This document shows positions 8,747 through 15,916 of a DNA stretch of 42,051 nt, piece after piece. This stretch comes from Candidatus Avoscillospira avistercoris. Its GTDB lineage: Bacteria; Bacillota; Clostridia; Oscillospirales; Oscillospiraceae. The stretch's first letter is position 1; the number at the start of each line of letters is the position of its first letter. Position numbers and translations under genes: made by a program. The stretch spans positions 1 through 42,051 of the forward strand of contig DVJJ01000087.1 in assembly GCA_018716875.1 (NCBI GenBank), given 5' to 3'. The notes under the pieces are model-generated. The model ran no database searches. It had not been told where the DNA came from and saw only the letters and a program-made list of their open reading frames with translations.

Positions 8747-9916
8747 TTGACCGTCATTGTCACCGACGTCCATTACCGCATGTCCCTGGCTGTGCTGCGG
8801 GACCTCCACGAAGCCGGGCACCGGCTGATCTGCTGCGAACGGGAAGGCATTTCCGCCCCACTGGGGTTTTCCAGCACCGCCGCTGATGAGACGGTGACGC
8901 TGCCCGCTGAAACCTGGCTGGACAGTCTGTATCATCTGTGCGAGCAGACCACAGCGGCAGACGGAGAAAAACCGGCCCTGCTGCCTGTGGGCGCCGATAC
9001 GCTGAACACGCTGGCTCAGCCGGAGACGCGGCAGCGGTTTGCCGCCGTCTGTGGCCTGTGGATTCCCACGGCCCAACAGCTGGACGACTTCAACAGTAAA
9101 GCCAAGGTGGCGGAGCTGGCCCAATCCCTGGGGCTGCCTGTACCCGCCGCCCATGTACAGCGGGAGGGCGAAGCCGTCACCACCTTTGCCGCCCGTCTGC
9201 CCTATCCGGTGGTGGTCAAGCCCCTGTGCGGGGAAAAGCTGGGTCTGTCGGCATCCCAGCGCTATGCCATCGCCAGAGATATGGCATCCTTTGTGCCCAT
9301 ATATGAGCGGTTCCGCCAGCTGGCCGGAGAGCCGCCTCTGGTGCAGACGTATCTGCCCGGCGGAGCCCTGGGCTGCTCGGTCCTGGCCGACCACGGAAAA
9401 CTGGTCACCGCCGTGTGTCACCGCCGAATCCGGGAATATCCGGTCAGCGGCGGACCGTCGGCCTGCTGTGACTGCATCGACGCCCCCCAGCTGGTGGACA
9501 TGGCCGCCGCCATGGTGGAAGCCACCCAGTATACGGGCCTTGCCATGTTTGAATTCAAGGAAGATGGCGGCGGCAAACCCCATCTGTTGGAGGTCAATCC
9601 ACGGGTCTGGGGCACCTATCCCCTGACGCGCCGCAGCGGCAGCCGCATGAGTTTGCTGTGGGCCATTCTGGCCCATAACGAGGGCAATCCGGACAAGCCC
9701 CTGCCCCTGCCCCCCATTCCGAAGCCCCAGCCCTGCCGGATGCACTTTACGGCGTCGGACTTGTGCAGCGCCGTGGGCTACGCCAAGCGGGGTCAATGGG
9801 GCCGGGCGTTGGGCACTGTAGGCGATCTGCTGCGCCCTGCCGTCAAGGACGGTTTGTGGGAGTGGGGCGACGTGAAGCCGGGTCTGCTCTATTACCGGTC
9901 CCTGCTGCGGAGGTAA
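8747..9916 (+). CDS. ATP-grasp ligase of unknown substrate
   Basis: 389 residues. The start is TTG at 8747, nine bases after AAAGGAG (8731-8737); an in-frame ATG at 8738 touches the ribosome binding site, and frames starting earlier run through the terminator hairpin. The layout is that of stand-alone carboligase-type ATP-grasp enzymes: an N-terminal Rossmann-like part, NSKAKVAELAQSLGLPVP, the lysine-containing PYPVVVKPLCGEKLGLS, and metal-binding FEFKEDGGG plus EVNPRVWG (E282, N284). These enzymes join a carboxylate to an amine or thiol by an acyl-phosphate; the substrate cannot be read from sequence. First gene of a tight unit: three bases separate it from the PHP gene. Confidence 0.85.
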   Translation: MTVIVTDVHYRMSLAVLRDLHEAGHRLICCEREGISAPLGFSSTAADETVTLPAETWLDSLYHLCEQTTAADGEKPALLPVGADTLNTLAQPETRQRFAAVCGLWIPTAQQLDDFNSKAKVAELAQSLGLPVPAAHVQREGEAVTTFAARLPYPVVVKPLCGEKLGLSASQRYAIARDMASFVPIYERFRQLAGEPPLVQTYLPGGALGCSVLADHGKLVTAVCHRRIREYPVSGGPSACCDCIDAPQLVDMAAAMVEATQYTGLAMFEFKEDGGGKPHLLEVNPRVWGTYPLTRRSGSRMSLLWAILAHNEGNPDKPLPLPPIPKPQPCRMHFTASDLCSAVGYAKRGQWGRALGTVGDLLRPAVKDGLWEWGDVKPGLLYYRSLLRR

Positions 9917-9919
9917 CCG

Positions 9920-10663
9920 ATGACGTTGCGCGTTGATCTTCATGTCCATACAGACCGCAGCATTGATGGCCGCCACAGCCTGGAGCGCATGGCTGCCGCC
10001 GCCAAACGGGCGGGGCTGGACGCCATCGCCATTACGGACCATGACCAATGTACGCCGCTGCCGCCGGAACTGGAGGGCGTGTTGCTGATTCCCGCCTGTG
10101 AGATTTCCACCCAGGTGGGTCACATCACCGGCCTGTTTCTGGACCGGCCCGTTGCGTTTGATACCCTTTGCAAAGATGGCCGTCCCACGGGACAAGCTGC
10201 CGTGGAGGAAATCCACCGCTGCGGTGGTCTGGCTGTGGCCGCCCATCCCTTCCAGAAGCCCGGCGTGGACGGCTCCCGGCTGCCGCCGGGGCTGGACGCC
10301 ATGGAGGGCGTCAACGCCCGGGCCAATTTCAAGGTTTCCGATGCCAACGCCCGGGCCCGTCAATGGGCCATGGACCACCATTTGCCCGCCGTGGGCGGCA
10401 GTGACAGCCACGGTTTTCAGGAGGTGGGCAACGGTTACACCGAGGTGGATTGCCCGAAAAAAAACCTGTCGGCCCTCAAAGAAGCCATTGCAGCGGGCCG
10501 GTGCCGTCCGGTTCTGCGCCGTCATACAACCCATCGGGAAAAGGGGCTTTCCCAACTGGCTAAAGCCCGGAAGCGGGGCGGCGTGCTCCGAACCGGCAAG
10601 GCTCTGGCCTACGTGGTTCTCTGCCTGTACCGCGATCTGTTACACGCTCCAAAGGAGGAATAA
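9920..10663 (+). CDS. PHP-domain metal-dependent phosphoesterase
   Basis: 247 residues. The N-terminus has the PHP signature DLHVHTDRS (H8, H10), then AITDHDQ (D40, H41), a VAAHPFQ motif and a GGSDSHG motif, which together make the multinuclear metal site of the PHP superfamily (TrpH/YciV-like, histidinol phosphatase and DNA polymerase III alpha PHP relatives). It probably hydrolyses a phosphomonoester or nucleotide; the substrate is unknown. ATG at 9920 uses GGAGG at the very end of the ATP-grasp gene, so the pair is probably translationally coupled. The C-terminal 45 residues are basic. Confidence 0.88.
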   Translation: MTLRVDLHVHTDRSIDGRHSLERMAAAAKRAGLDAIAITDHDQCTPLPPELEGVLLIPACEISTQVGHITGLFLDRPVAFDTLCKDGRPTGQAAVEEIHRCGGLAVAAHPFQKPGVDGSRLPPGLDAMEGVNARANFKVSDANARARQWAMDHHLPAVGGSDSHGFQEVGNGYTEVDCPKKNLSALKEAIAAGRCRPVLRRHTTHREKGLSQLAKARKRGGVLRTGKALAYVVLCLYRDLLHAPKEE

Positions 10664-10667
10664 ACCC

Positions 10668-12014
10668 ATGTCTCTTCTGACCCAATCCATCGGTCTGGCC
10701 AAAAAGGCCAAGCACCGGTTCCAGGACCAGCTGCGGGCCCGCACACCGGTCTATTTGTCGCCGGTCCGCCGCATTGAGCAGGTGGCCCTCAATGAGCGGC
10801 TCTGCGCCATGACCTTTGACGACGGCCCCTGCCGTCTGCCTGCCAACCCCGACAACCACGACGGCAAACCCCTGACGCTGGTGCTGGCGGAAACATTGGA
10901 GCAGTACGGCGCCCGTGGCTCCTTTGACGTGGTGGGCGACACCTCCAACAACTATCCAGACCATAAGGGCAAGCACGGATCCGCCACCTGGGGCGGCGTG
11001 GCCTACGACCACTATCCGGACTTTGCCAAGGATGCCGACGGCGGTGCCGTCCACTGTCCCGAGCTCATCGACCGGTTGTTGCAGGGCGGCCACGAGATCA
11101 CAAACCATACCTATTCCCATATTCTTTTTGGCCGGAAAAATCTTGTCTACGCCCAGCGCAAACACCTGCCGGACCTGGAATCGGCAGTGGAGGATGTAAA
11201 GCGGCTCAACCATTATTTGAAAGAGCACCACAACTACACCATGACCCTGTCCCGTCCGCCCCACTATGTGGACGGCATCGCCGGCGGCTTTGACAGCTAC
11301 GATGCCTACGCCCTGGCCGGGGTCCAGTACATGGCCGCCAGCTTCGACGGTGCGGGCTGGCTGCCTCTGGCAACCTATGAGGCCGAAGTGGAAGCCATGT
11401 GGAAGCCTGTAGCCCAAAAGCTGGCGGAAAATCCCGACTACTTCTGCGGTCAGATCATCTTCCAGAAGGACGGTTACAACATGGCCCGCCGCTCCCCGGT
11501 GGCCGACGGTTTGGGCAAGCAGCTGGAACTGCTGACCCAGCACGGCTATCAGGTAGTCACCGTATCGGAGCTGCTGGAGCGCTCCCCCTTCCGGGACGTT
11601 CCCCAGAGTGACCGGCGGGCTGCGGCGGCTCGGGTTCTGTTGGAACACGGCTGGTGCCCGGCCTTCCGGGACAACAGTCTCCGGCCCAGCACCGTACTGA
11701 CCCGCGGCGCGTTGGCCATGATGGCCTTCGGCTGGGACGGCGTACCGCTGCGGGTGCAGCTGTTGCGCAAAGAGCGCGGTCTGCCCTTTGATGACTGCAA
11801 AATCACCCACCCCTATGCGGCGGCCCTGATCCTGGCCCAGCAAAAGGGCTGTCTTACGGTATCTCAGGGCCGGATTCGCCCTGACGACCCGGTGACCGCC
11901 GAAGAACTGCTGCAATTTTTGGCGGCCAAACTGGGCAAGGCTCCGGAACATATTCCCGCCAAAGTCACCCATGGAGACCTGTTCCTGCTGGTTGCGGACC
12001 TGCTGCAAGCATAA
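10668..12014 (+). CDS. Polysaccharide (NodB-type) deacetylase with C-terminal SLH-like region
   Basis: 448 residues from ATG 10668, behind AAAGGAGG. NodB motifs are intact: TFDDGP (49-54), HEITNHTYSH (142-151, giving the H-x3-H metal pair) and RPPHYVDG (196-203). This predicts a metal-dependent N- or O-deacetylase. There is no signal peptide or membrane segment: the first 50 residues are charged. Residues about 310-448 contain GWCPAFRDNSLRPSTVLTRG and a second RIRPDDPVTAEELLQFLAAK block, which resemble degenerate SLH repeats. The combination of a cytoplasm-like N-terminus with SLH-like sequence is odd. Last gene of the three-gene unit, ended by a strong terminator. Confidence 0.85.
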   Translation: MSLLTQSIGLAKKAKHRFQDQLRARTPVYLSPVRRIEQVALNERLCAMTFDDGPCRLPANPDNHDGKPLTLVLAETLEQYGARGSFDVVGDTSNNYPDHKGKHGSATWGGVAYDHYPDFAKDADGGAVHCPELIDRLLQGGHEITNHTYSHILFGRKNLVYAQRKHLPDLESAVEDVKRLNHYLKEHHNYTMTLSRPPHYVDGIAGGFDSYDAYALAGVQYMAASFDGAGWLPLATYEAEVEAMWKPVAQKLAENPDYFCGQIIFQKDGYNMARRSPVADGLGKQLELLTQHGYQVVTVSELLERSPFRDVPQSDRRAAAARVLLEHGWCPAFRDNSLRPSTVLTRGALAMMAFGWDGVPLRVQLLRKERGLPFDDCKITHPYAAALILAQQKGCLTVSQGRIRPDDPVTAEELLQFLAAKLGKAPEHIPAKVTHGDLFLLVADLLQA

Positions 12015-12020
12015 AATAGA

Positions 12021-12053
12021 GCCGCTGCGGACGTGTGCCGCAGCGGCTTTTTT
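12021..12053 (+). terminator. Intrinsic terminator of the ATP-grasp/PHP/deacetylase unit
   Basis: Perfect 10-bp stem GCCGCTGCGG / CCGCAGCGGC with a seven-base loop, followed by a run of six T. Confidence 0.93.
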
Positions 12054-12091
12054 CATATGGGTTATCGGTTGGTCGGTTTCTGCGCTGGTAT

Positions 12092-12135
12092 ATGGTTTCC
12101 ACCGTCCACCCCACAGGGGCAGCGGCAGAAACCAT
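12092..12135. repeat. Imperfect inverted repeat in gene-free region
   Basis: ATGGTTTC (12092-12099) pairs with GAAACCAT (12128-12135); CCCC/GGGG lies within the loop. It is part of the gene-free stretch 12054-12296, which otherwise contains only the triple hairpin listed next and no supportable open frame. Confidence 0.45.
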
Positions 12136-12192
12136 GGCCAATGGCCGGGGATTGCGCCATCTGCGGATGGCGCTGGGAACGATTGAGGGATT

Positions 12193-12256
12193 TCGCGCCT
12201 TGCGAGGCGCGACCAAAGGCTCTGCCTTTGGAAACCGCGATTTTTTGAAAAAATCG
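12193..12256. repeat. Triple-hairpin palindromic element
   Basis: Three perfect palindromes stand almost end to end: TCGCGCCT-tgcg-AGGCGCGA (12193-12212), CCAAAGGC-tct-GCCTTTGG (12213-12231) and CGATTTTTT-g-AAAAAATCG (12238-12256). The first two touch. This looks like a repetitive extragenic palindrome or a non-autonomous mobile element rather than one terminator. Only one copy is in this window. Confidence 0.7.
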
Positions 12257-12296
12257 AGTAAAACTTTTATTTTTTGTCTGAATACCTGCCACTATC

Positions 12297-13199
12297 CTAC
12301 TGGGGAATCAGTTTGGAAAGGACCTCTGTAAAATAATCCGGAAGCTCACAGCACACCGTCACCGGCATGTCGGTACGGGGGTGCAGGAACGTCAATTCCC
12401 GTGCATGAAGACACTGGCTGTCCATTCCCAATTCCGGCTTTTTATGGCCGTAGACCATATCCCCCAGGATGGGGTGTCCCTTATAGGCCATATGGACGCG
12501 AATCTGATGGGTCCGGCCCGTCTCCAGGCGGCACCGGATATGGGTATACCCCCGATACCGTGCGATGACCTCATAATGGGTCACGGCATGGCGGCTGTTT
12601 TTCTCCGTCACAGCCATCTTTTTCCGGTCCGTGGGGTGGCGGCCAATGGGCGCGTCAATGGTGCCGCTGTCATCTTTCACACCGCCGCAGACAATGGCCT
12701 CATACGTTCGGGCCAGGGTGTGGTCCGCCAGCTGGGCCGCCAATTTCTGATGGGCGAAATCGTTTTTCGCCACAATCAGCAGACCCGACGTGTCTTTATC
12801 AATGCGGTGGACGATGCCGGGCCGCAGTTCGCCGTTAATGCCGGATAGGCTCCCGGCACAGTGGTAAAGCAGGGCGTTGACCAAAGTGCCGTCAGCGTGC
12901 CCGGCGGCAGGGTGGACCACCAAGCCCTTCGGCTTATTGAGGACAATGACATCGTCGTCCTCGTAGCGGATATCCAGAGGAATGTCCTGAGGCACAATGT
13001 CCACGGCTTCCGGCTCCGGCAAATCCACGGTGAGAATCTGCCCCGCCACGGTCTTCTCGTTTTTCTTCACTGTGCGGCCGTCACAGGTGACGCGGCCCTC
13101 TTCCAAAAGCCGCTGGGCGGCGGACCGGGTTACATCCTCCAGCAGTTGGGTCAGCGCCACGTCCATGCGCACGCCGCTTTCCGTACAGGTGACGGTCAC
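12297..13199 (-). CDS. rluD: Ribosomal large-subunit pseudouridine synthase, RluD family
   Basis: 300 residues. An N-terminal S4 RNA-binding domain (about 13-60, with AAQRLLEEGRVTCDG) precedes the catalytic domain with HRIDKDTSGLLIVAKN, catalytic Asp at 134, and the closing GRTHQIRVHMAYKGHPILGD motif. The family isomerises uridines in 23S rRNA; the exact target (RluD sites or another) is not provable here. Start GTG at 13199 overlaps the lspA stop (GTGA). lspA-rluD order is common in Bacillota. Confidence 0.93.
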   Translation of the reverse strand: MTVTCTESGVRMDVALTQLLEDVTRSAAQRLLEEGRVTCDGRTVKKNEKTVAGQILTVDLPEPEAVDIVPQDIPLDIRYEDDDVIVLNKPKGLVVHPAAGHADGTLVNALLYHCAGSLSGINGELRPGIVHRIDKDTSGLLIVAKNDFAHQKLAAQLADHTLARTYEAIVCGGVKDDSGTIDAPIGRHPTDRKKMAVTEKNSRHAVTHYEVIARYRGYTHIRCRLETGRTHQIRVHMAYKGHPILGDMVYGHKKPELGMDSQCLHARELTFLHPRTDMPVTVCCELPDYFTEVLSKLIPQ

Positions 13200-13663
13200 A
13201 GTTTATCCCCCTTTTTCCGGTCAAACACCAGAACCCACAGCACCAGCAGCACCGCGCCAATGCACACAAAGCAGTCGGCCACGTTGAAAATGGCAAAGTT
13301 CATAAACTCCACCTCGATCATGTCCACCACATAGCCGTGCACAGCCCGGTCAATCAGGTTACCCACACCGCCGCCCACAATACAGGCCACCGCCGCAAGT
13401 CCCAAGGGACCATGAATCCATCGCTTGCCAACGGCGAACAGCAGCGCTCCCAGCATCAATACCGTCAGCACCAGAAACAGCCAACGGGCGCCCTCCAGCA
13501 TGGAAAAGGCCATGCCGGTATTTTGAAAGTGAGTGAAGTGGAACACGCCGTTCCAGAAGGGCACTTCGCCGCCCAGGGGAATATTGGCCACGGTCAATGC
13601 CTTGGTCCACTGGTCCAGCCCCACCATGACGGCAGCGGAAAGAATGATCCACAGAAAACGCAC
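13196..13663 (-). CDS. lspA: Lipoprotein signal peptidase (signal peptidase II)
   Basis: 155 residues with four hydrophobic segments. Conserved family boxes are visible: DQWTKAL near the start, NTGMAFSML, GNLIDRAVHGYVVDMIE and FNVADCFVCIG, the two catalytic aspartates being in the NLIDR and NVADC boxes. It cleaves prolipoprotein signal peptides in the membrane; candidate substrates in this window include the lipoprotein at 39504-39902. The start is GTG at 13663 with AAAAGGAGG. Transcribed with rluD. Confidence 0.96.
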   Translation of the reverse strand: MRFLWIILSAAVMVGLDQWTKALTVANIPLGGEVPFWNGVFHFTHFQNTGMAFSMLEGARWLFLVLTVLMLGALLFAVGKRWIHGPLGLAAVACIVGGGVGNLIDRAVHGYVVDMIEVEFMNFAIFNVADCFVCIGAVLLVLWVLVFDRKKGDKL

Positions 13664-13733
13664 AGGCGATTCCTCCTTTTACAACTGAACCGCCGCCCGG
13701 TATCCACAGGGGTATTCCGGCGGCAGTTAAATG

Positions 13734-13762
13734 ATTTTATCACAAAATCGCCCTGGTCGCAA
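13734..13762 (-). promoter_or_regulatory. Promoter of lspA-rluD
   Basis: On the minus strand TTGCGA (13762-13757), 17-base spacer and TAAAAT (13739-13734), about 70 bases upstream of the lspA start. Confidence 0.6.
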
Positions 13763-13843
13763 GGCATCGGGGCCATTCGCCCAACTTTGCGCCCAAACTG
13801 TGCTATTCTGAAGGTACAGCTCTACCAATGGAGGCGTTTTGCC

Positions 13844-13886
13844 GCCCCCGACGGCCTGTGGATAACCGGCCGCCGGGGGCCTTTTT
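13844..13886 (+). terminator. Plus-strand terminator-like hairpin with no upstream gene
   Basis: CCCCCG-A-CGGCC pairs with GGCCG-C-CGGGGG, loop TGTGGATAACC, followed by CTTTTTATT. It stands in the divergent gap between lspA and parB, so it ends either a short untranslated RNA or a parB leader. A TGC-TATTCT extended -10 at 13801-13809 could start such an RNA. The loop contains the perfect DnaA-box complement TGTGGATAA (13857-13865). Confidence 0.55.
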
Positions 13887-13927
13887 ATTGGAATTTTTCA
13901 CTTTTTTCTCCACAGGATTCGATTAGC

Positions 13928-14076
13928 CATTTCCCGACATTTCCCAACATTTCACAGTTGAAACACGGAATATAAACCCTTTTTTCTAATGACCGACAAC
14001 TTTCGCGGGAATTTTTGGAAATAATTGTTATACTAAAATTATCGGAAATGGCGAGAAATCGGAGTGGGATTTCCCG
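13928..14076 (+). promoter_or_regulatory. parB control region: 10-bp tandem repeats, extended -10, half-sites
   Basis: Three 10-bp direct repeats, CATTTCCCGA, CATTTCCCAA and CATTTCACAG, run without gap from 13928 to 13957. The last leads into the dyad TTTCA-cagt-TGAAA. ATTTCCCG occurs again at 14069-14076. ATTTCCCG is half of the Noc-binding palindrome known from Bacillus, so autoregulation is an attractive inference. An extended -10 TG-T-TATACT lies at 14026-14034; no good -35 is seen. Confidence 0.5.
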
Positions 14077-14101
14077 CCCCTTTTGCAAAGGAGGAGAGCA
14101 T

Positions 14102-14920
14102 ATGCAAAAGCCGAAAACCCGTTCCTTTCTGGAGACGGGCCGGGTGGTATGGCTGCCCATCCACGCTGTCCGGCCCAATCCGGCCCAGCCCCGGAAAATC
14201 TTCGATCCCCAGGGCTTACAGGAGCTTTCCCGGAGCATTGCTCAGTACGGCGTGCTGCAACCCCTGTCGGTGCGCCGTCAGCCCGACGGCTATGAACTGG
14301 TGGCCGGGGAGCGCCGCCTGCGGGCGTCCAAGATGGCCGGTCTTTTGGAAGTGCCCTGCATTGTGCTGACGGTGGACGAGGAGCAGTCGGGTATGCTGGC
14401 TCTGGTGGAAAATTTACAGCGCCGCGATCTGGACTTTATTGAGGAAGCCCAGGGATTGGCCCAGCTGATGCGGCTGTATGGTCTCAGCCAGGAGCAGGCC
14501 GCCGCCCGTGTGGGCAAAAGTCAATCGGCGGTAGCCAACAAGCTGCGGCTTCTGAAACACCCCCAGGCCGTTCTGGACGCCCTGCGGGCCAACCATCTGT
14601 CGGAGCGTCACGCCCGTGCCCTGCTGCGGCTGGAGGGCGAACAAGCCCGCATGGACGCCCTTCAGGAAATCATCCGGCGGCAAATGAACGTGGCCGCTAC
14701 GGAACAGTACATCGACCGGCTGTTGGAGCAGCAGAAACGCCCGGAGCCCGTGCGGCGCAGTCTGGGCCGGTTCCTGCTGCGGGACGTGCGGCTGTTTCTC
14801 AACACCGTGGAGCACAATCTGGATTTAATCAAAAACGCCGGAATCTCCGCCGCCAAGACCCAGGAGGAGACGGACCAGGAGATTGTCCTCACCATCCGCA
14901 TTCCAAAACATGCAGGATAA
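14102..14920 (+). CDS. parB: ParB/Noc-family DNA-binding CTPase
   Basis: 272 residues from ATG 14102 (AAAGGAGGAG upstream); the longer frame from 14015 lacks a ribosome binding site. The N-terminal ParB domain has NPAQPRKIFD and GERRLRAS (69-76), the arginine-rich CTP-binding patch. A helix-turn-helix follows (LSQEQAAARVGKSQSAVANK), then LSERHARALLRL and a C-terminal dimerisation region. Family members spread on DNA from parS or Noc sites in chromosome partition or nucleoid occlusion. There is no parA beside it, which fits Noc better than Spo0J, but this is not proven. Ends at a shared terminator with aroE. Confidence 0.88.
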   Translation: MQKPKTRSFLETGRVVWLPIHAVRPNPAQPRKIFDPQGLQELSRSIAQYGVLQPLSVRRQPDGYELVAGERRLRASKMAGLLEVPCIVLTVDEEQSGMLALVENLQRRDLDFIEEAQGLAQLMRLYGLSQEQAAARVGKSQSAVANKLRLLKHPQAVLDALRANHLSERHARALLRLEGEQARMDALQEIIRRQMNVAATEQYIDRLLEQQKRPEPVRRSLGRFLLRDVRLFLNTVEHNLDLIKNAGISAAKTQEETDQEIVLTIRIPKHAG

Positions 14921-14929
14921 ACCGTCATC

Positions 14930-14970
14930 CCAGCAAGGGCGCTGCCATCCGCAGCGCCCTTGCTGGTTTA
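14930..14970. terminator. Bidirectional terminator between parB and aroE
   Basis: Perfect 16-bp stem starting CCAGCAAGGGCGCTGC, loop CATCC, complementary arm to 14966, followed by TTTATT. The aroE stop (complement of 14968-14970) adjoins it, so it can serve both converging transcripts. Confidence 0.85.
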
Positions 14971-15822
14971 TTCGGCAAATTCCCGCTCCAGGGTGTCGTA
15001 CATGACCTGTATCGGGGCTTCCTCCCCGGTCCAGAGGGTGAAGTTCCGGGCACCCTGCTGCACCAGCATCCCAATGCCGGTGACAATCTTTGCACCCCGC
15101 TTTTGCGCTTCCTGCAAAAACCGGGGCAGGACCGGATTAAACACCACATCACAGACCACCATCTCCGGTGTGATGGTGGCCAAATCCACCTCCGGCATCT
15201 GGTCGCTGTGGGGATGGAGGCCCACACAGGTGGCCTGAATCACGATATCTGTTCCGGCGGGAATGGCGGCTTTGCCCACCCAGGGCTGAAAATTGCCGGT
15301 GGCCGGTGTCTTTTCGTCAATCAGCTGCGCCAGCTCCCGGCCCCGTGTCTCATTGCGATTAACCACCGTGATGGATGATGCGCCTGCCAGCGCACACTCC
15401 ACGCCGATGGCGCGGGCCGCGCCGCCGGCCCCCAGAATGGTCACCCGTTTGCCGTGCAGGTCCACGCCCTGGGCTCTCAACGCCTGGACAAAGCCCTTGC
15501 CGTCGGTGTTCTCGCCCACCCAGTCTTCACCGTCCCGATAGACGGTATTGACGGCGCCGATGATGGACGCCGCTTCCGTCAGCCGGTCCAGCAGCGGAAT
15601 GACCCGGATTTTATGGGGCATGGTCAGGTTGAAGCCGTCAAACTGCATGGCCTTGGCCCCCGTAAAGGCCGCTTCCAAGTCCTCAGCCTGAACCCGCATG
15701 GTGATATATCGGAAGTTGAGACCTTTGGCGGCATAGGCCGCCTCCTCCATAACACCGGTGGGATTGCCGTCCACCGGGTCGCCAAATACGCCGGTAAGAT
15801 GGGCGCGATAGTTCTTTTCCAT
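14968..15822 (-). CDS. aroE: Shikimate dehydrogenase
   Basis: 284 residues. The N-terminal substrate domain has GDPVDGNPTGVMEEAAY, GFNLTMPHK with the catalytic lysine, and GAVNTVYRDGEDWVGENTDG. The Rossmann domain carries ILGAGGAARAIG and NRNETRGRELA, the latter fitting NADP(H) use. It reduces 3-dehydroshikimate to shikimate in aromatic amino acid synthesis. The substrate loop departs a little from classical AroE, so a YdiB-like shikimate/quinate dehydrogenase is possible. ATG at 15822 with GAGAGGAG upstream. No other aro genes are in the window. Confidence 0.93.
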   Translation of the reverse strand: MEKNYRAHLTGVFGDPVDGNPTGVMEEAAYAAKGLNFRYITMRVQAEDLEAAFTGAKAMQFDGFNLTMPHKIRVIPLLDRLTEAASIIGAVNTVYRDGEDWVGENTDGKGFVQALRAQGVDLHGKRVTILGAGGAARAIGVECALAGASSITVVNRNETRGRELAQLIDEKTPATGNFQPWVGKAAIPAGTDIVIQATCVGLHPHSDQMPEVDLATITPEMVVCDVVFNPVLPRFLQEAQKRGAKIVTGIGMLVQQGARNFTLWTGEEAPIQVMYDTLEREFAE

Positions 15823-15880
15823 GGTCCCTGTGCTCCTCTCTGTGGCTTTTTCTCCATTGTAGCACAGGGGTCTGACAGCA

Positions 15881-15911
15881 GCAAGGGGGACGGTGTCCCC
15901 GTCCCCCTTGC
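15881..15911. repeat. Perfect 13-bp inverted repeat
   Basis: GCAAGGGGGACGG pairs perfectly with CCGTCCCCCTTGC around a five-base loop. It lies just downstream of the Cys-rich gene and upstream of aroE. Neither strand has a U-run, so it is not a canonical terminator; it may stabilise mRNA ends or be a repeat. Confidence 0.6.
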
Positions 15912-15916
15912 CCTGG

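Noticed and set aside
6675..8747. 690-codon minus-strand open frame opposite ftsH
   Set aside because: Exact antisense of ftsH with low-complexity Gly/His/Val sequence; no start signal; a codon-bias shadow.
8402..10555. 717-codon minus-strand open frame opposite ftsH end, ATP-grasp and PHP genes
   Set aside because: Spans three plus-strand genes with intact motifs and their intergenic terminator; no recognisable domain.
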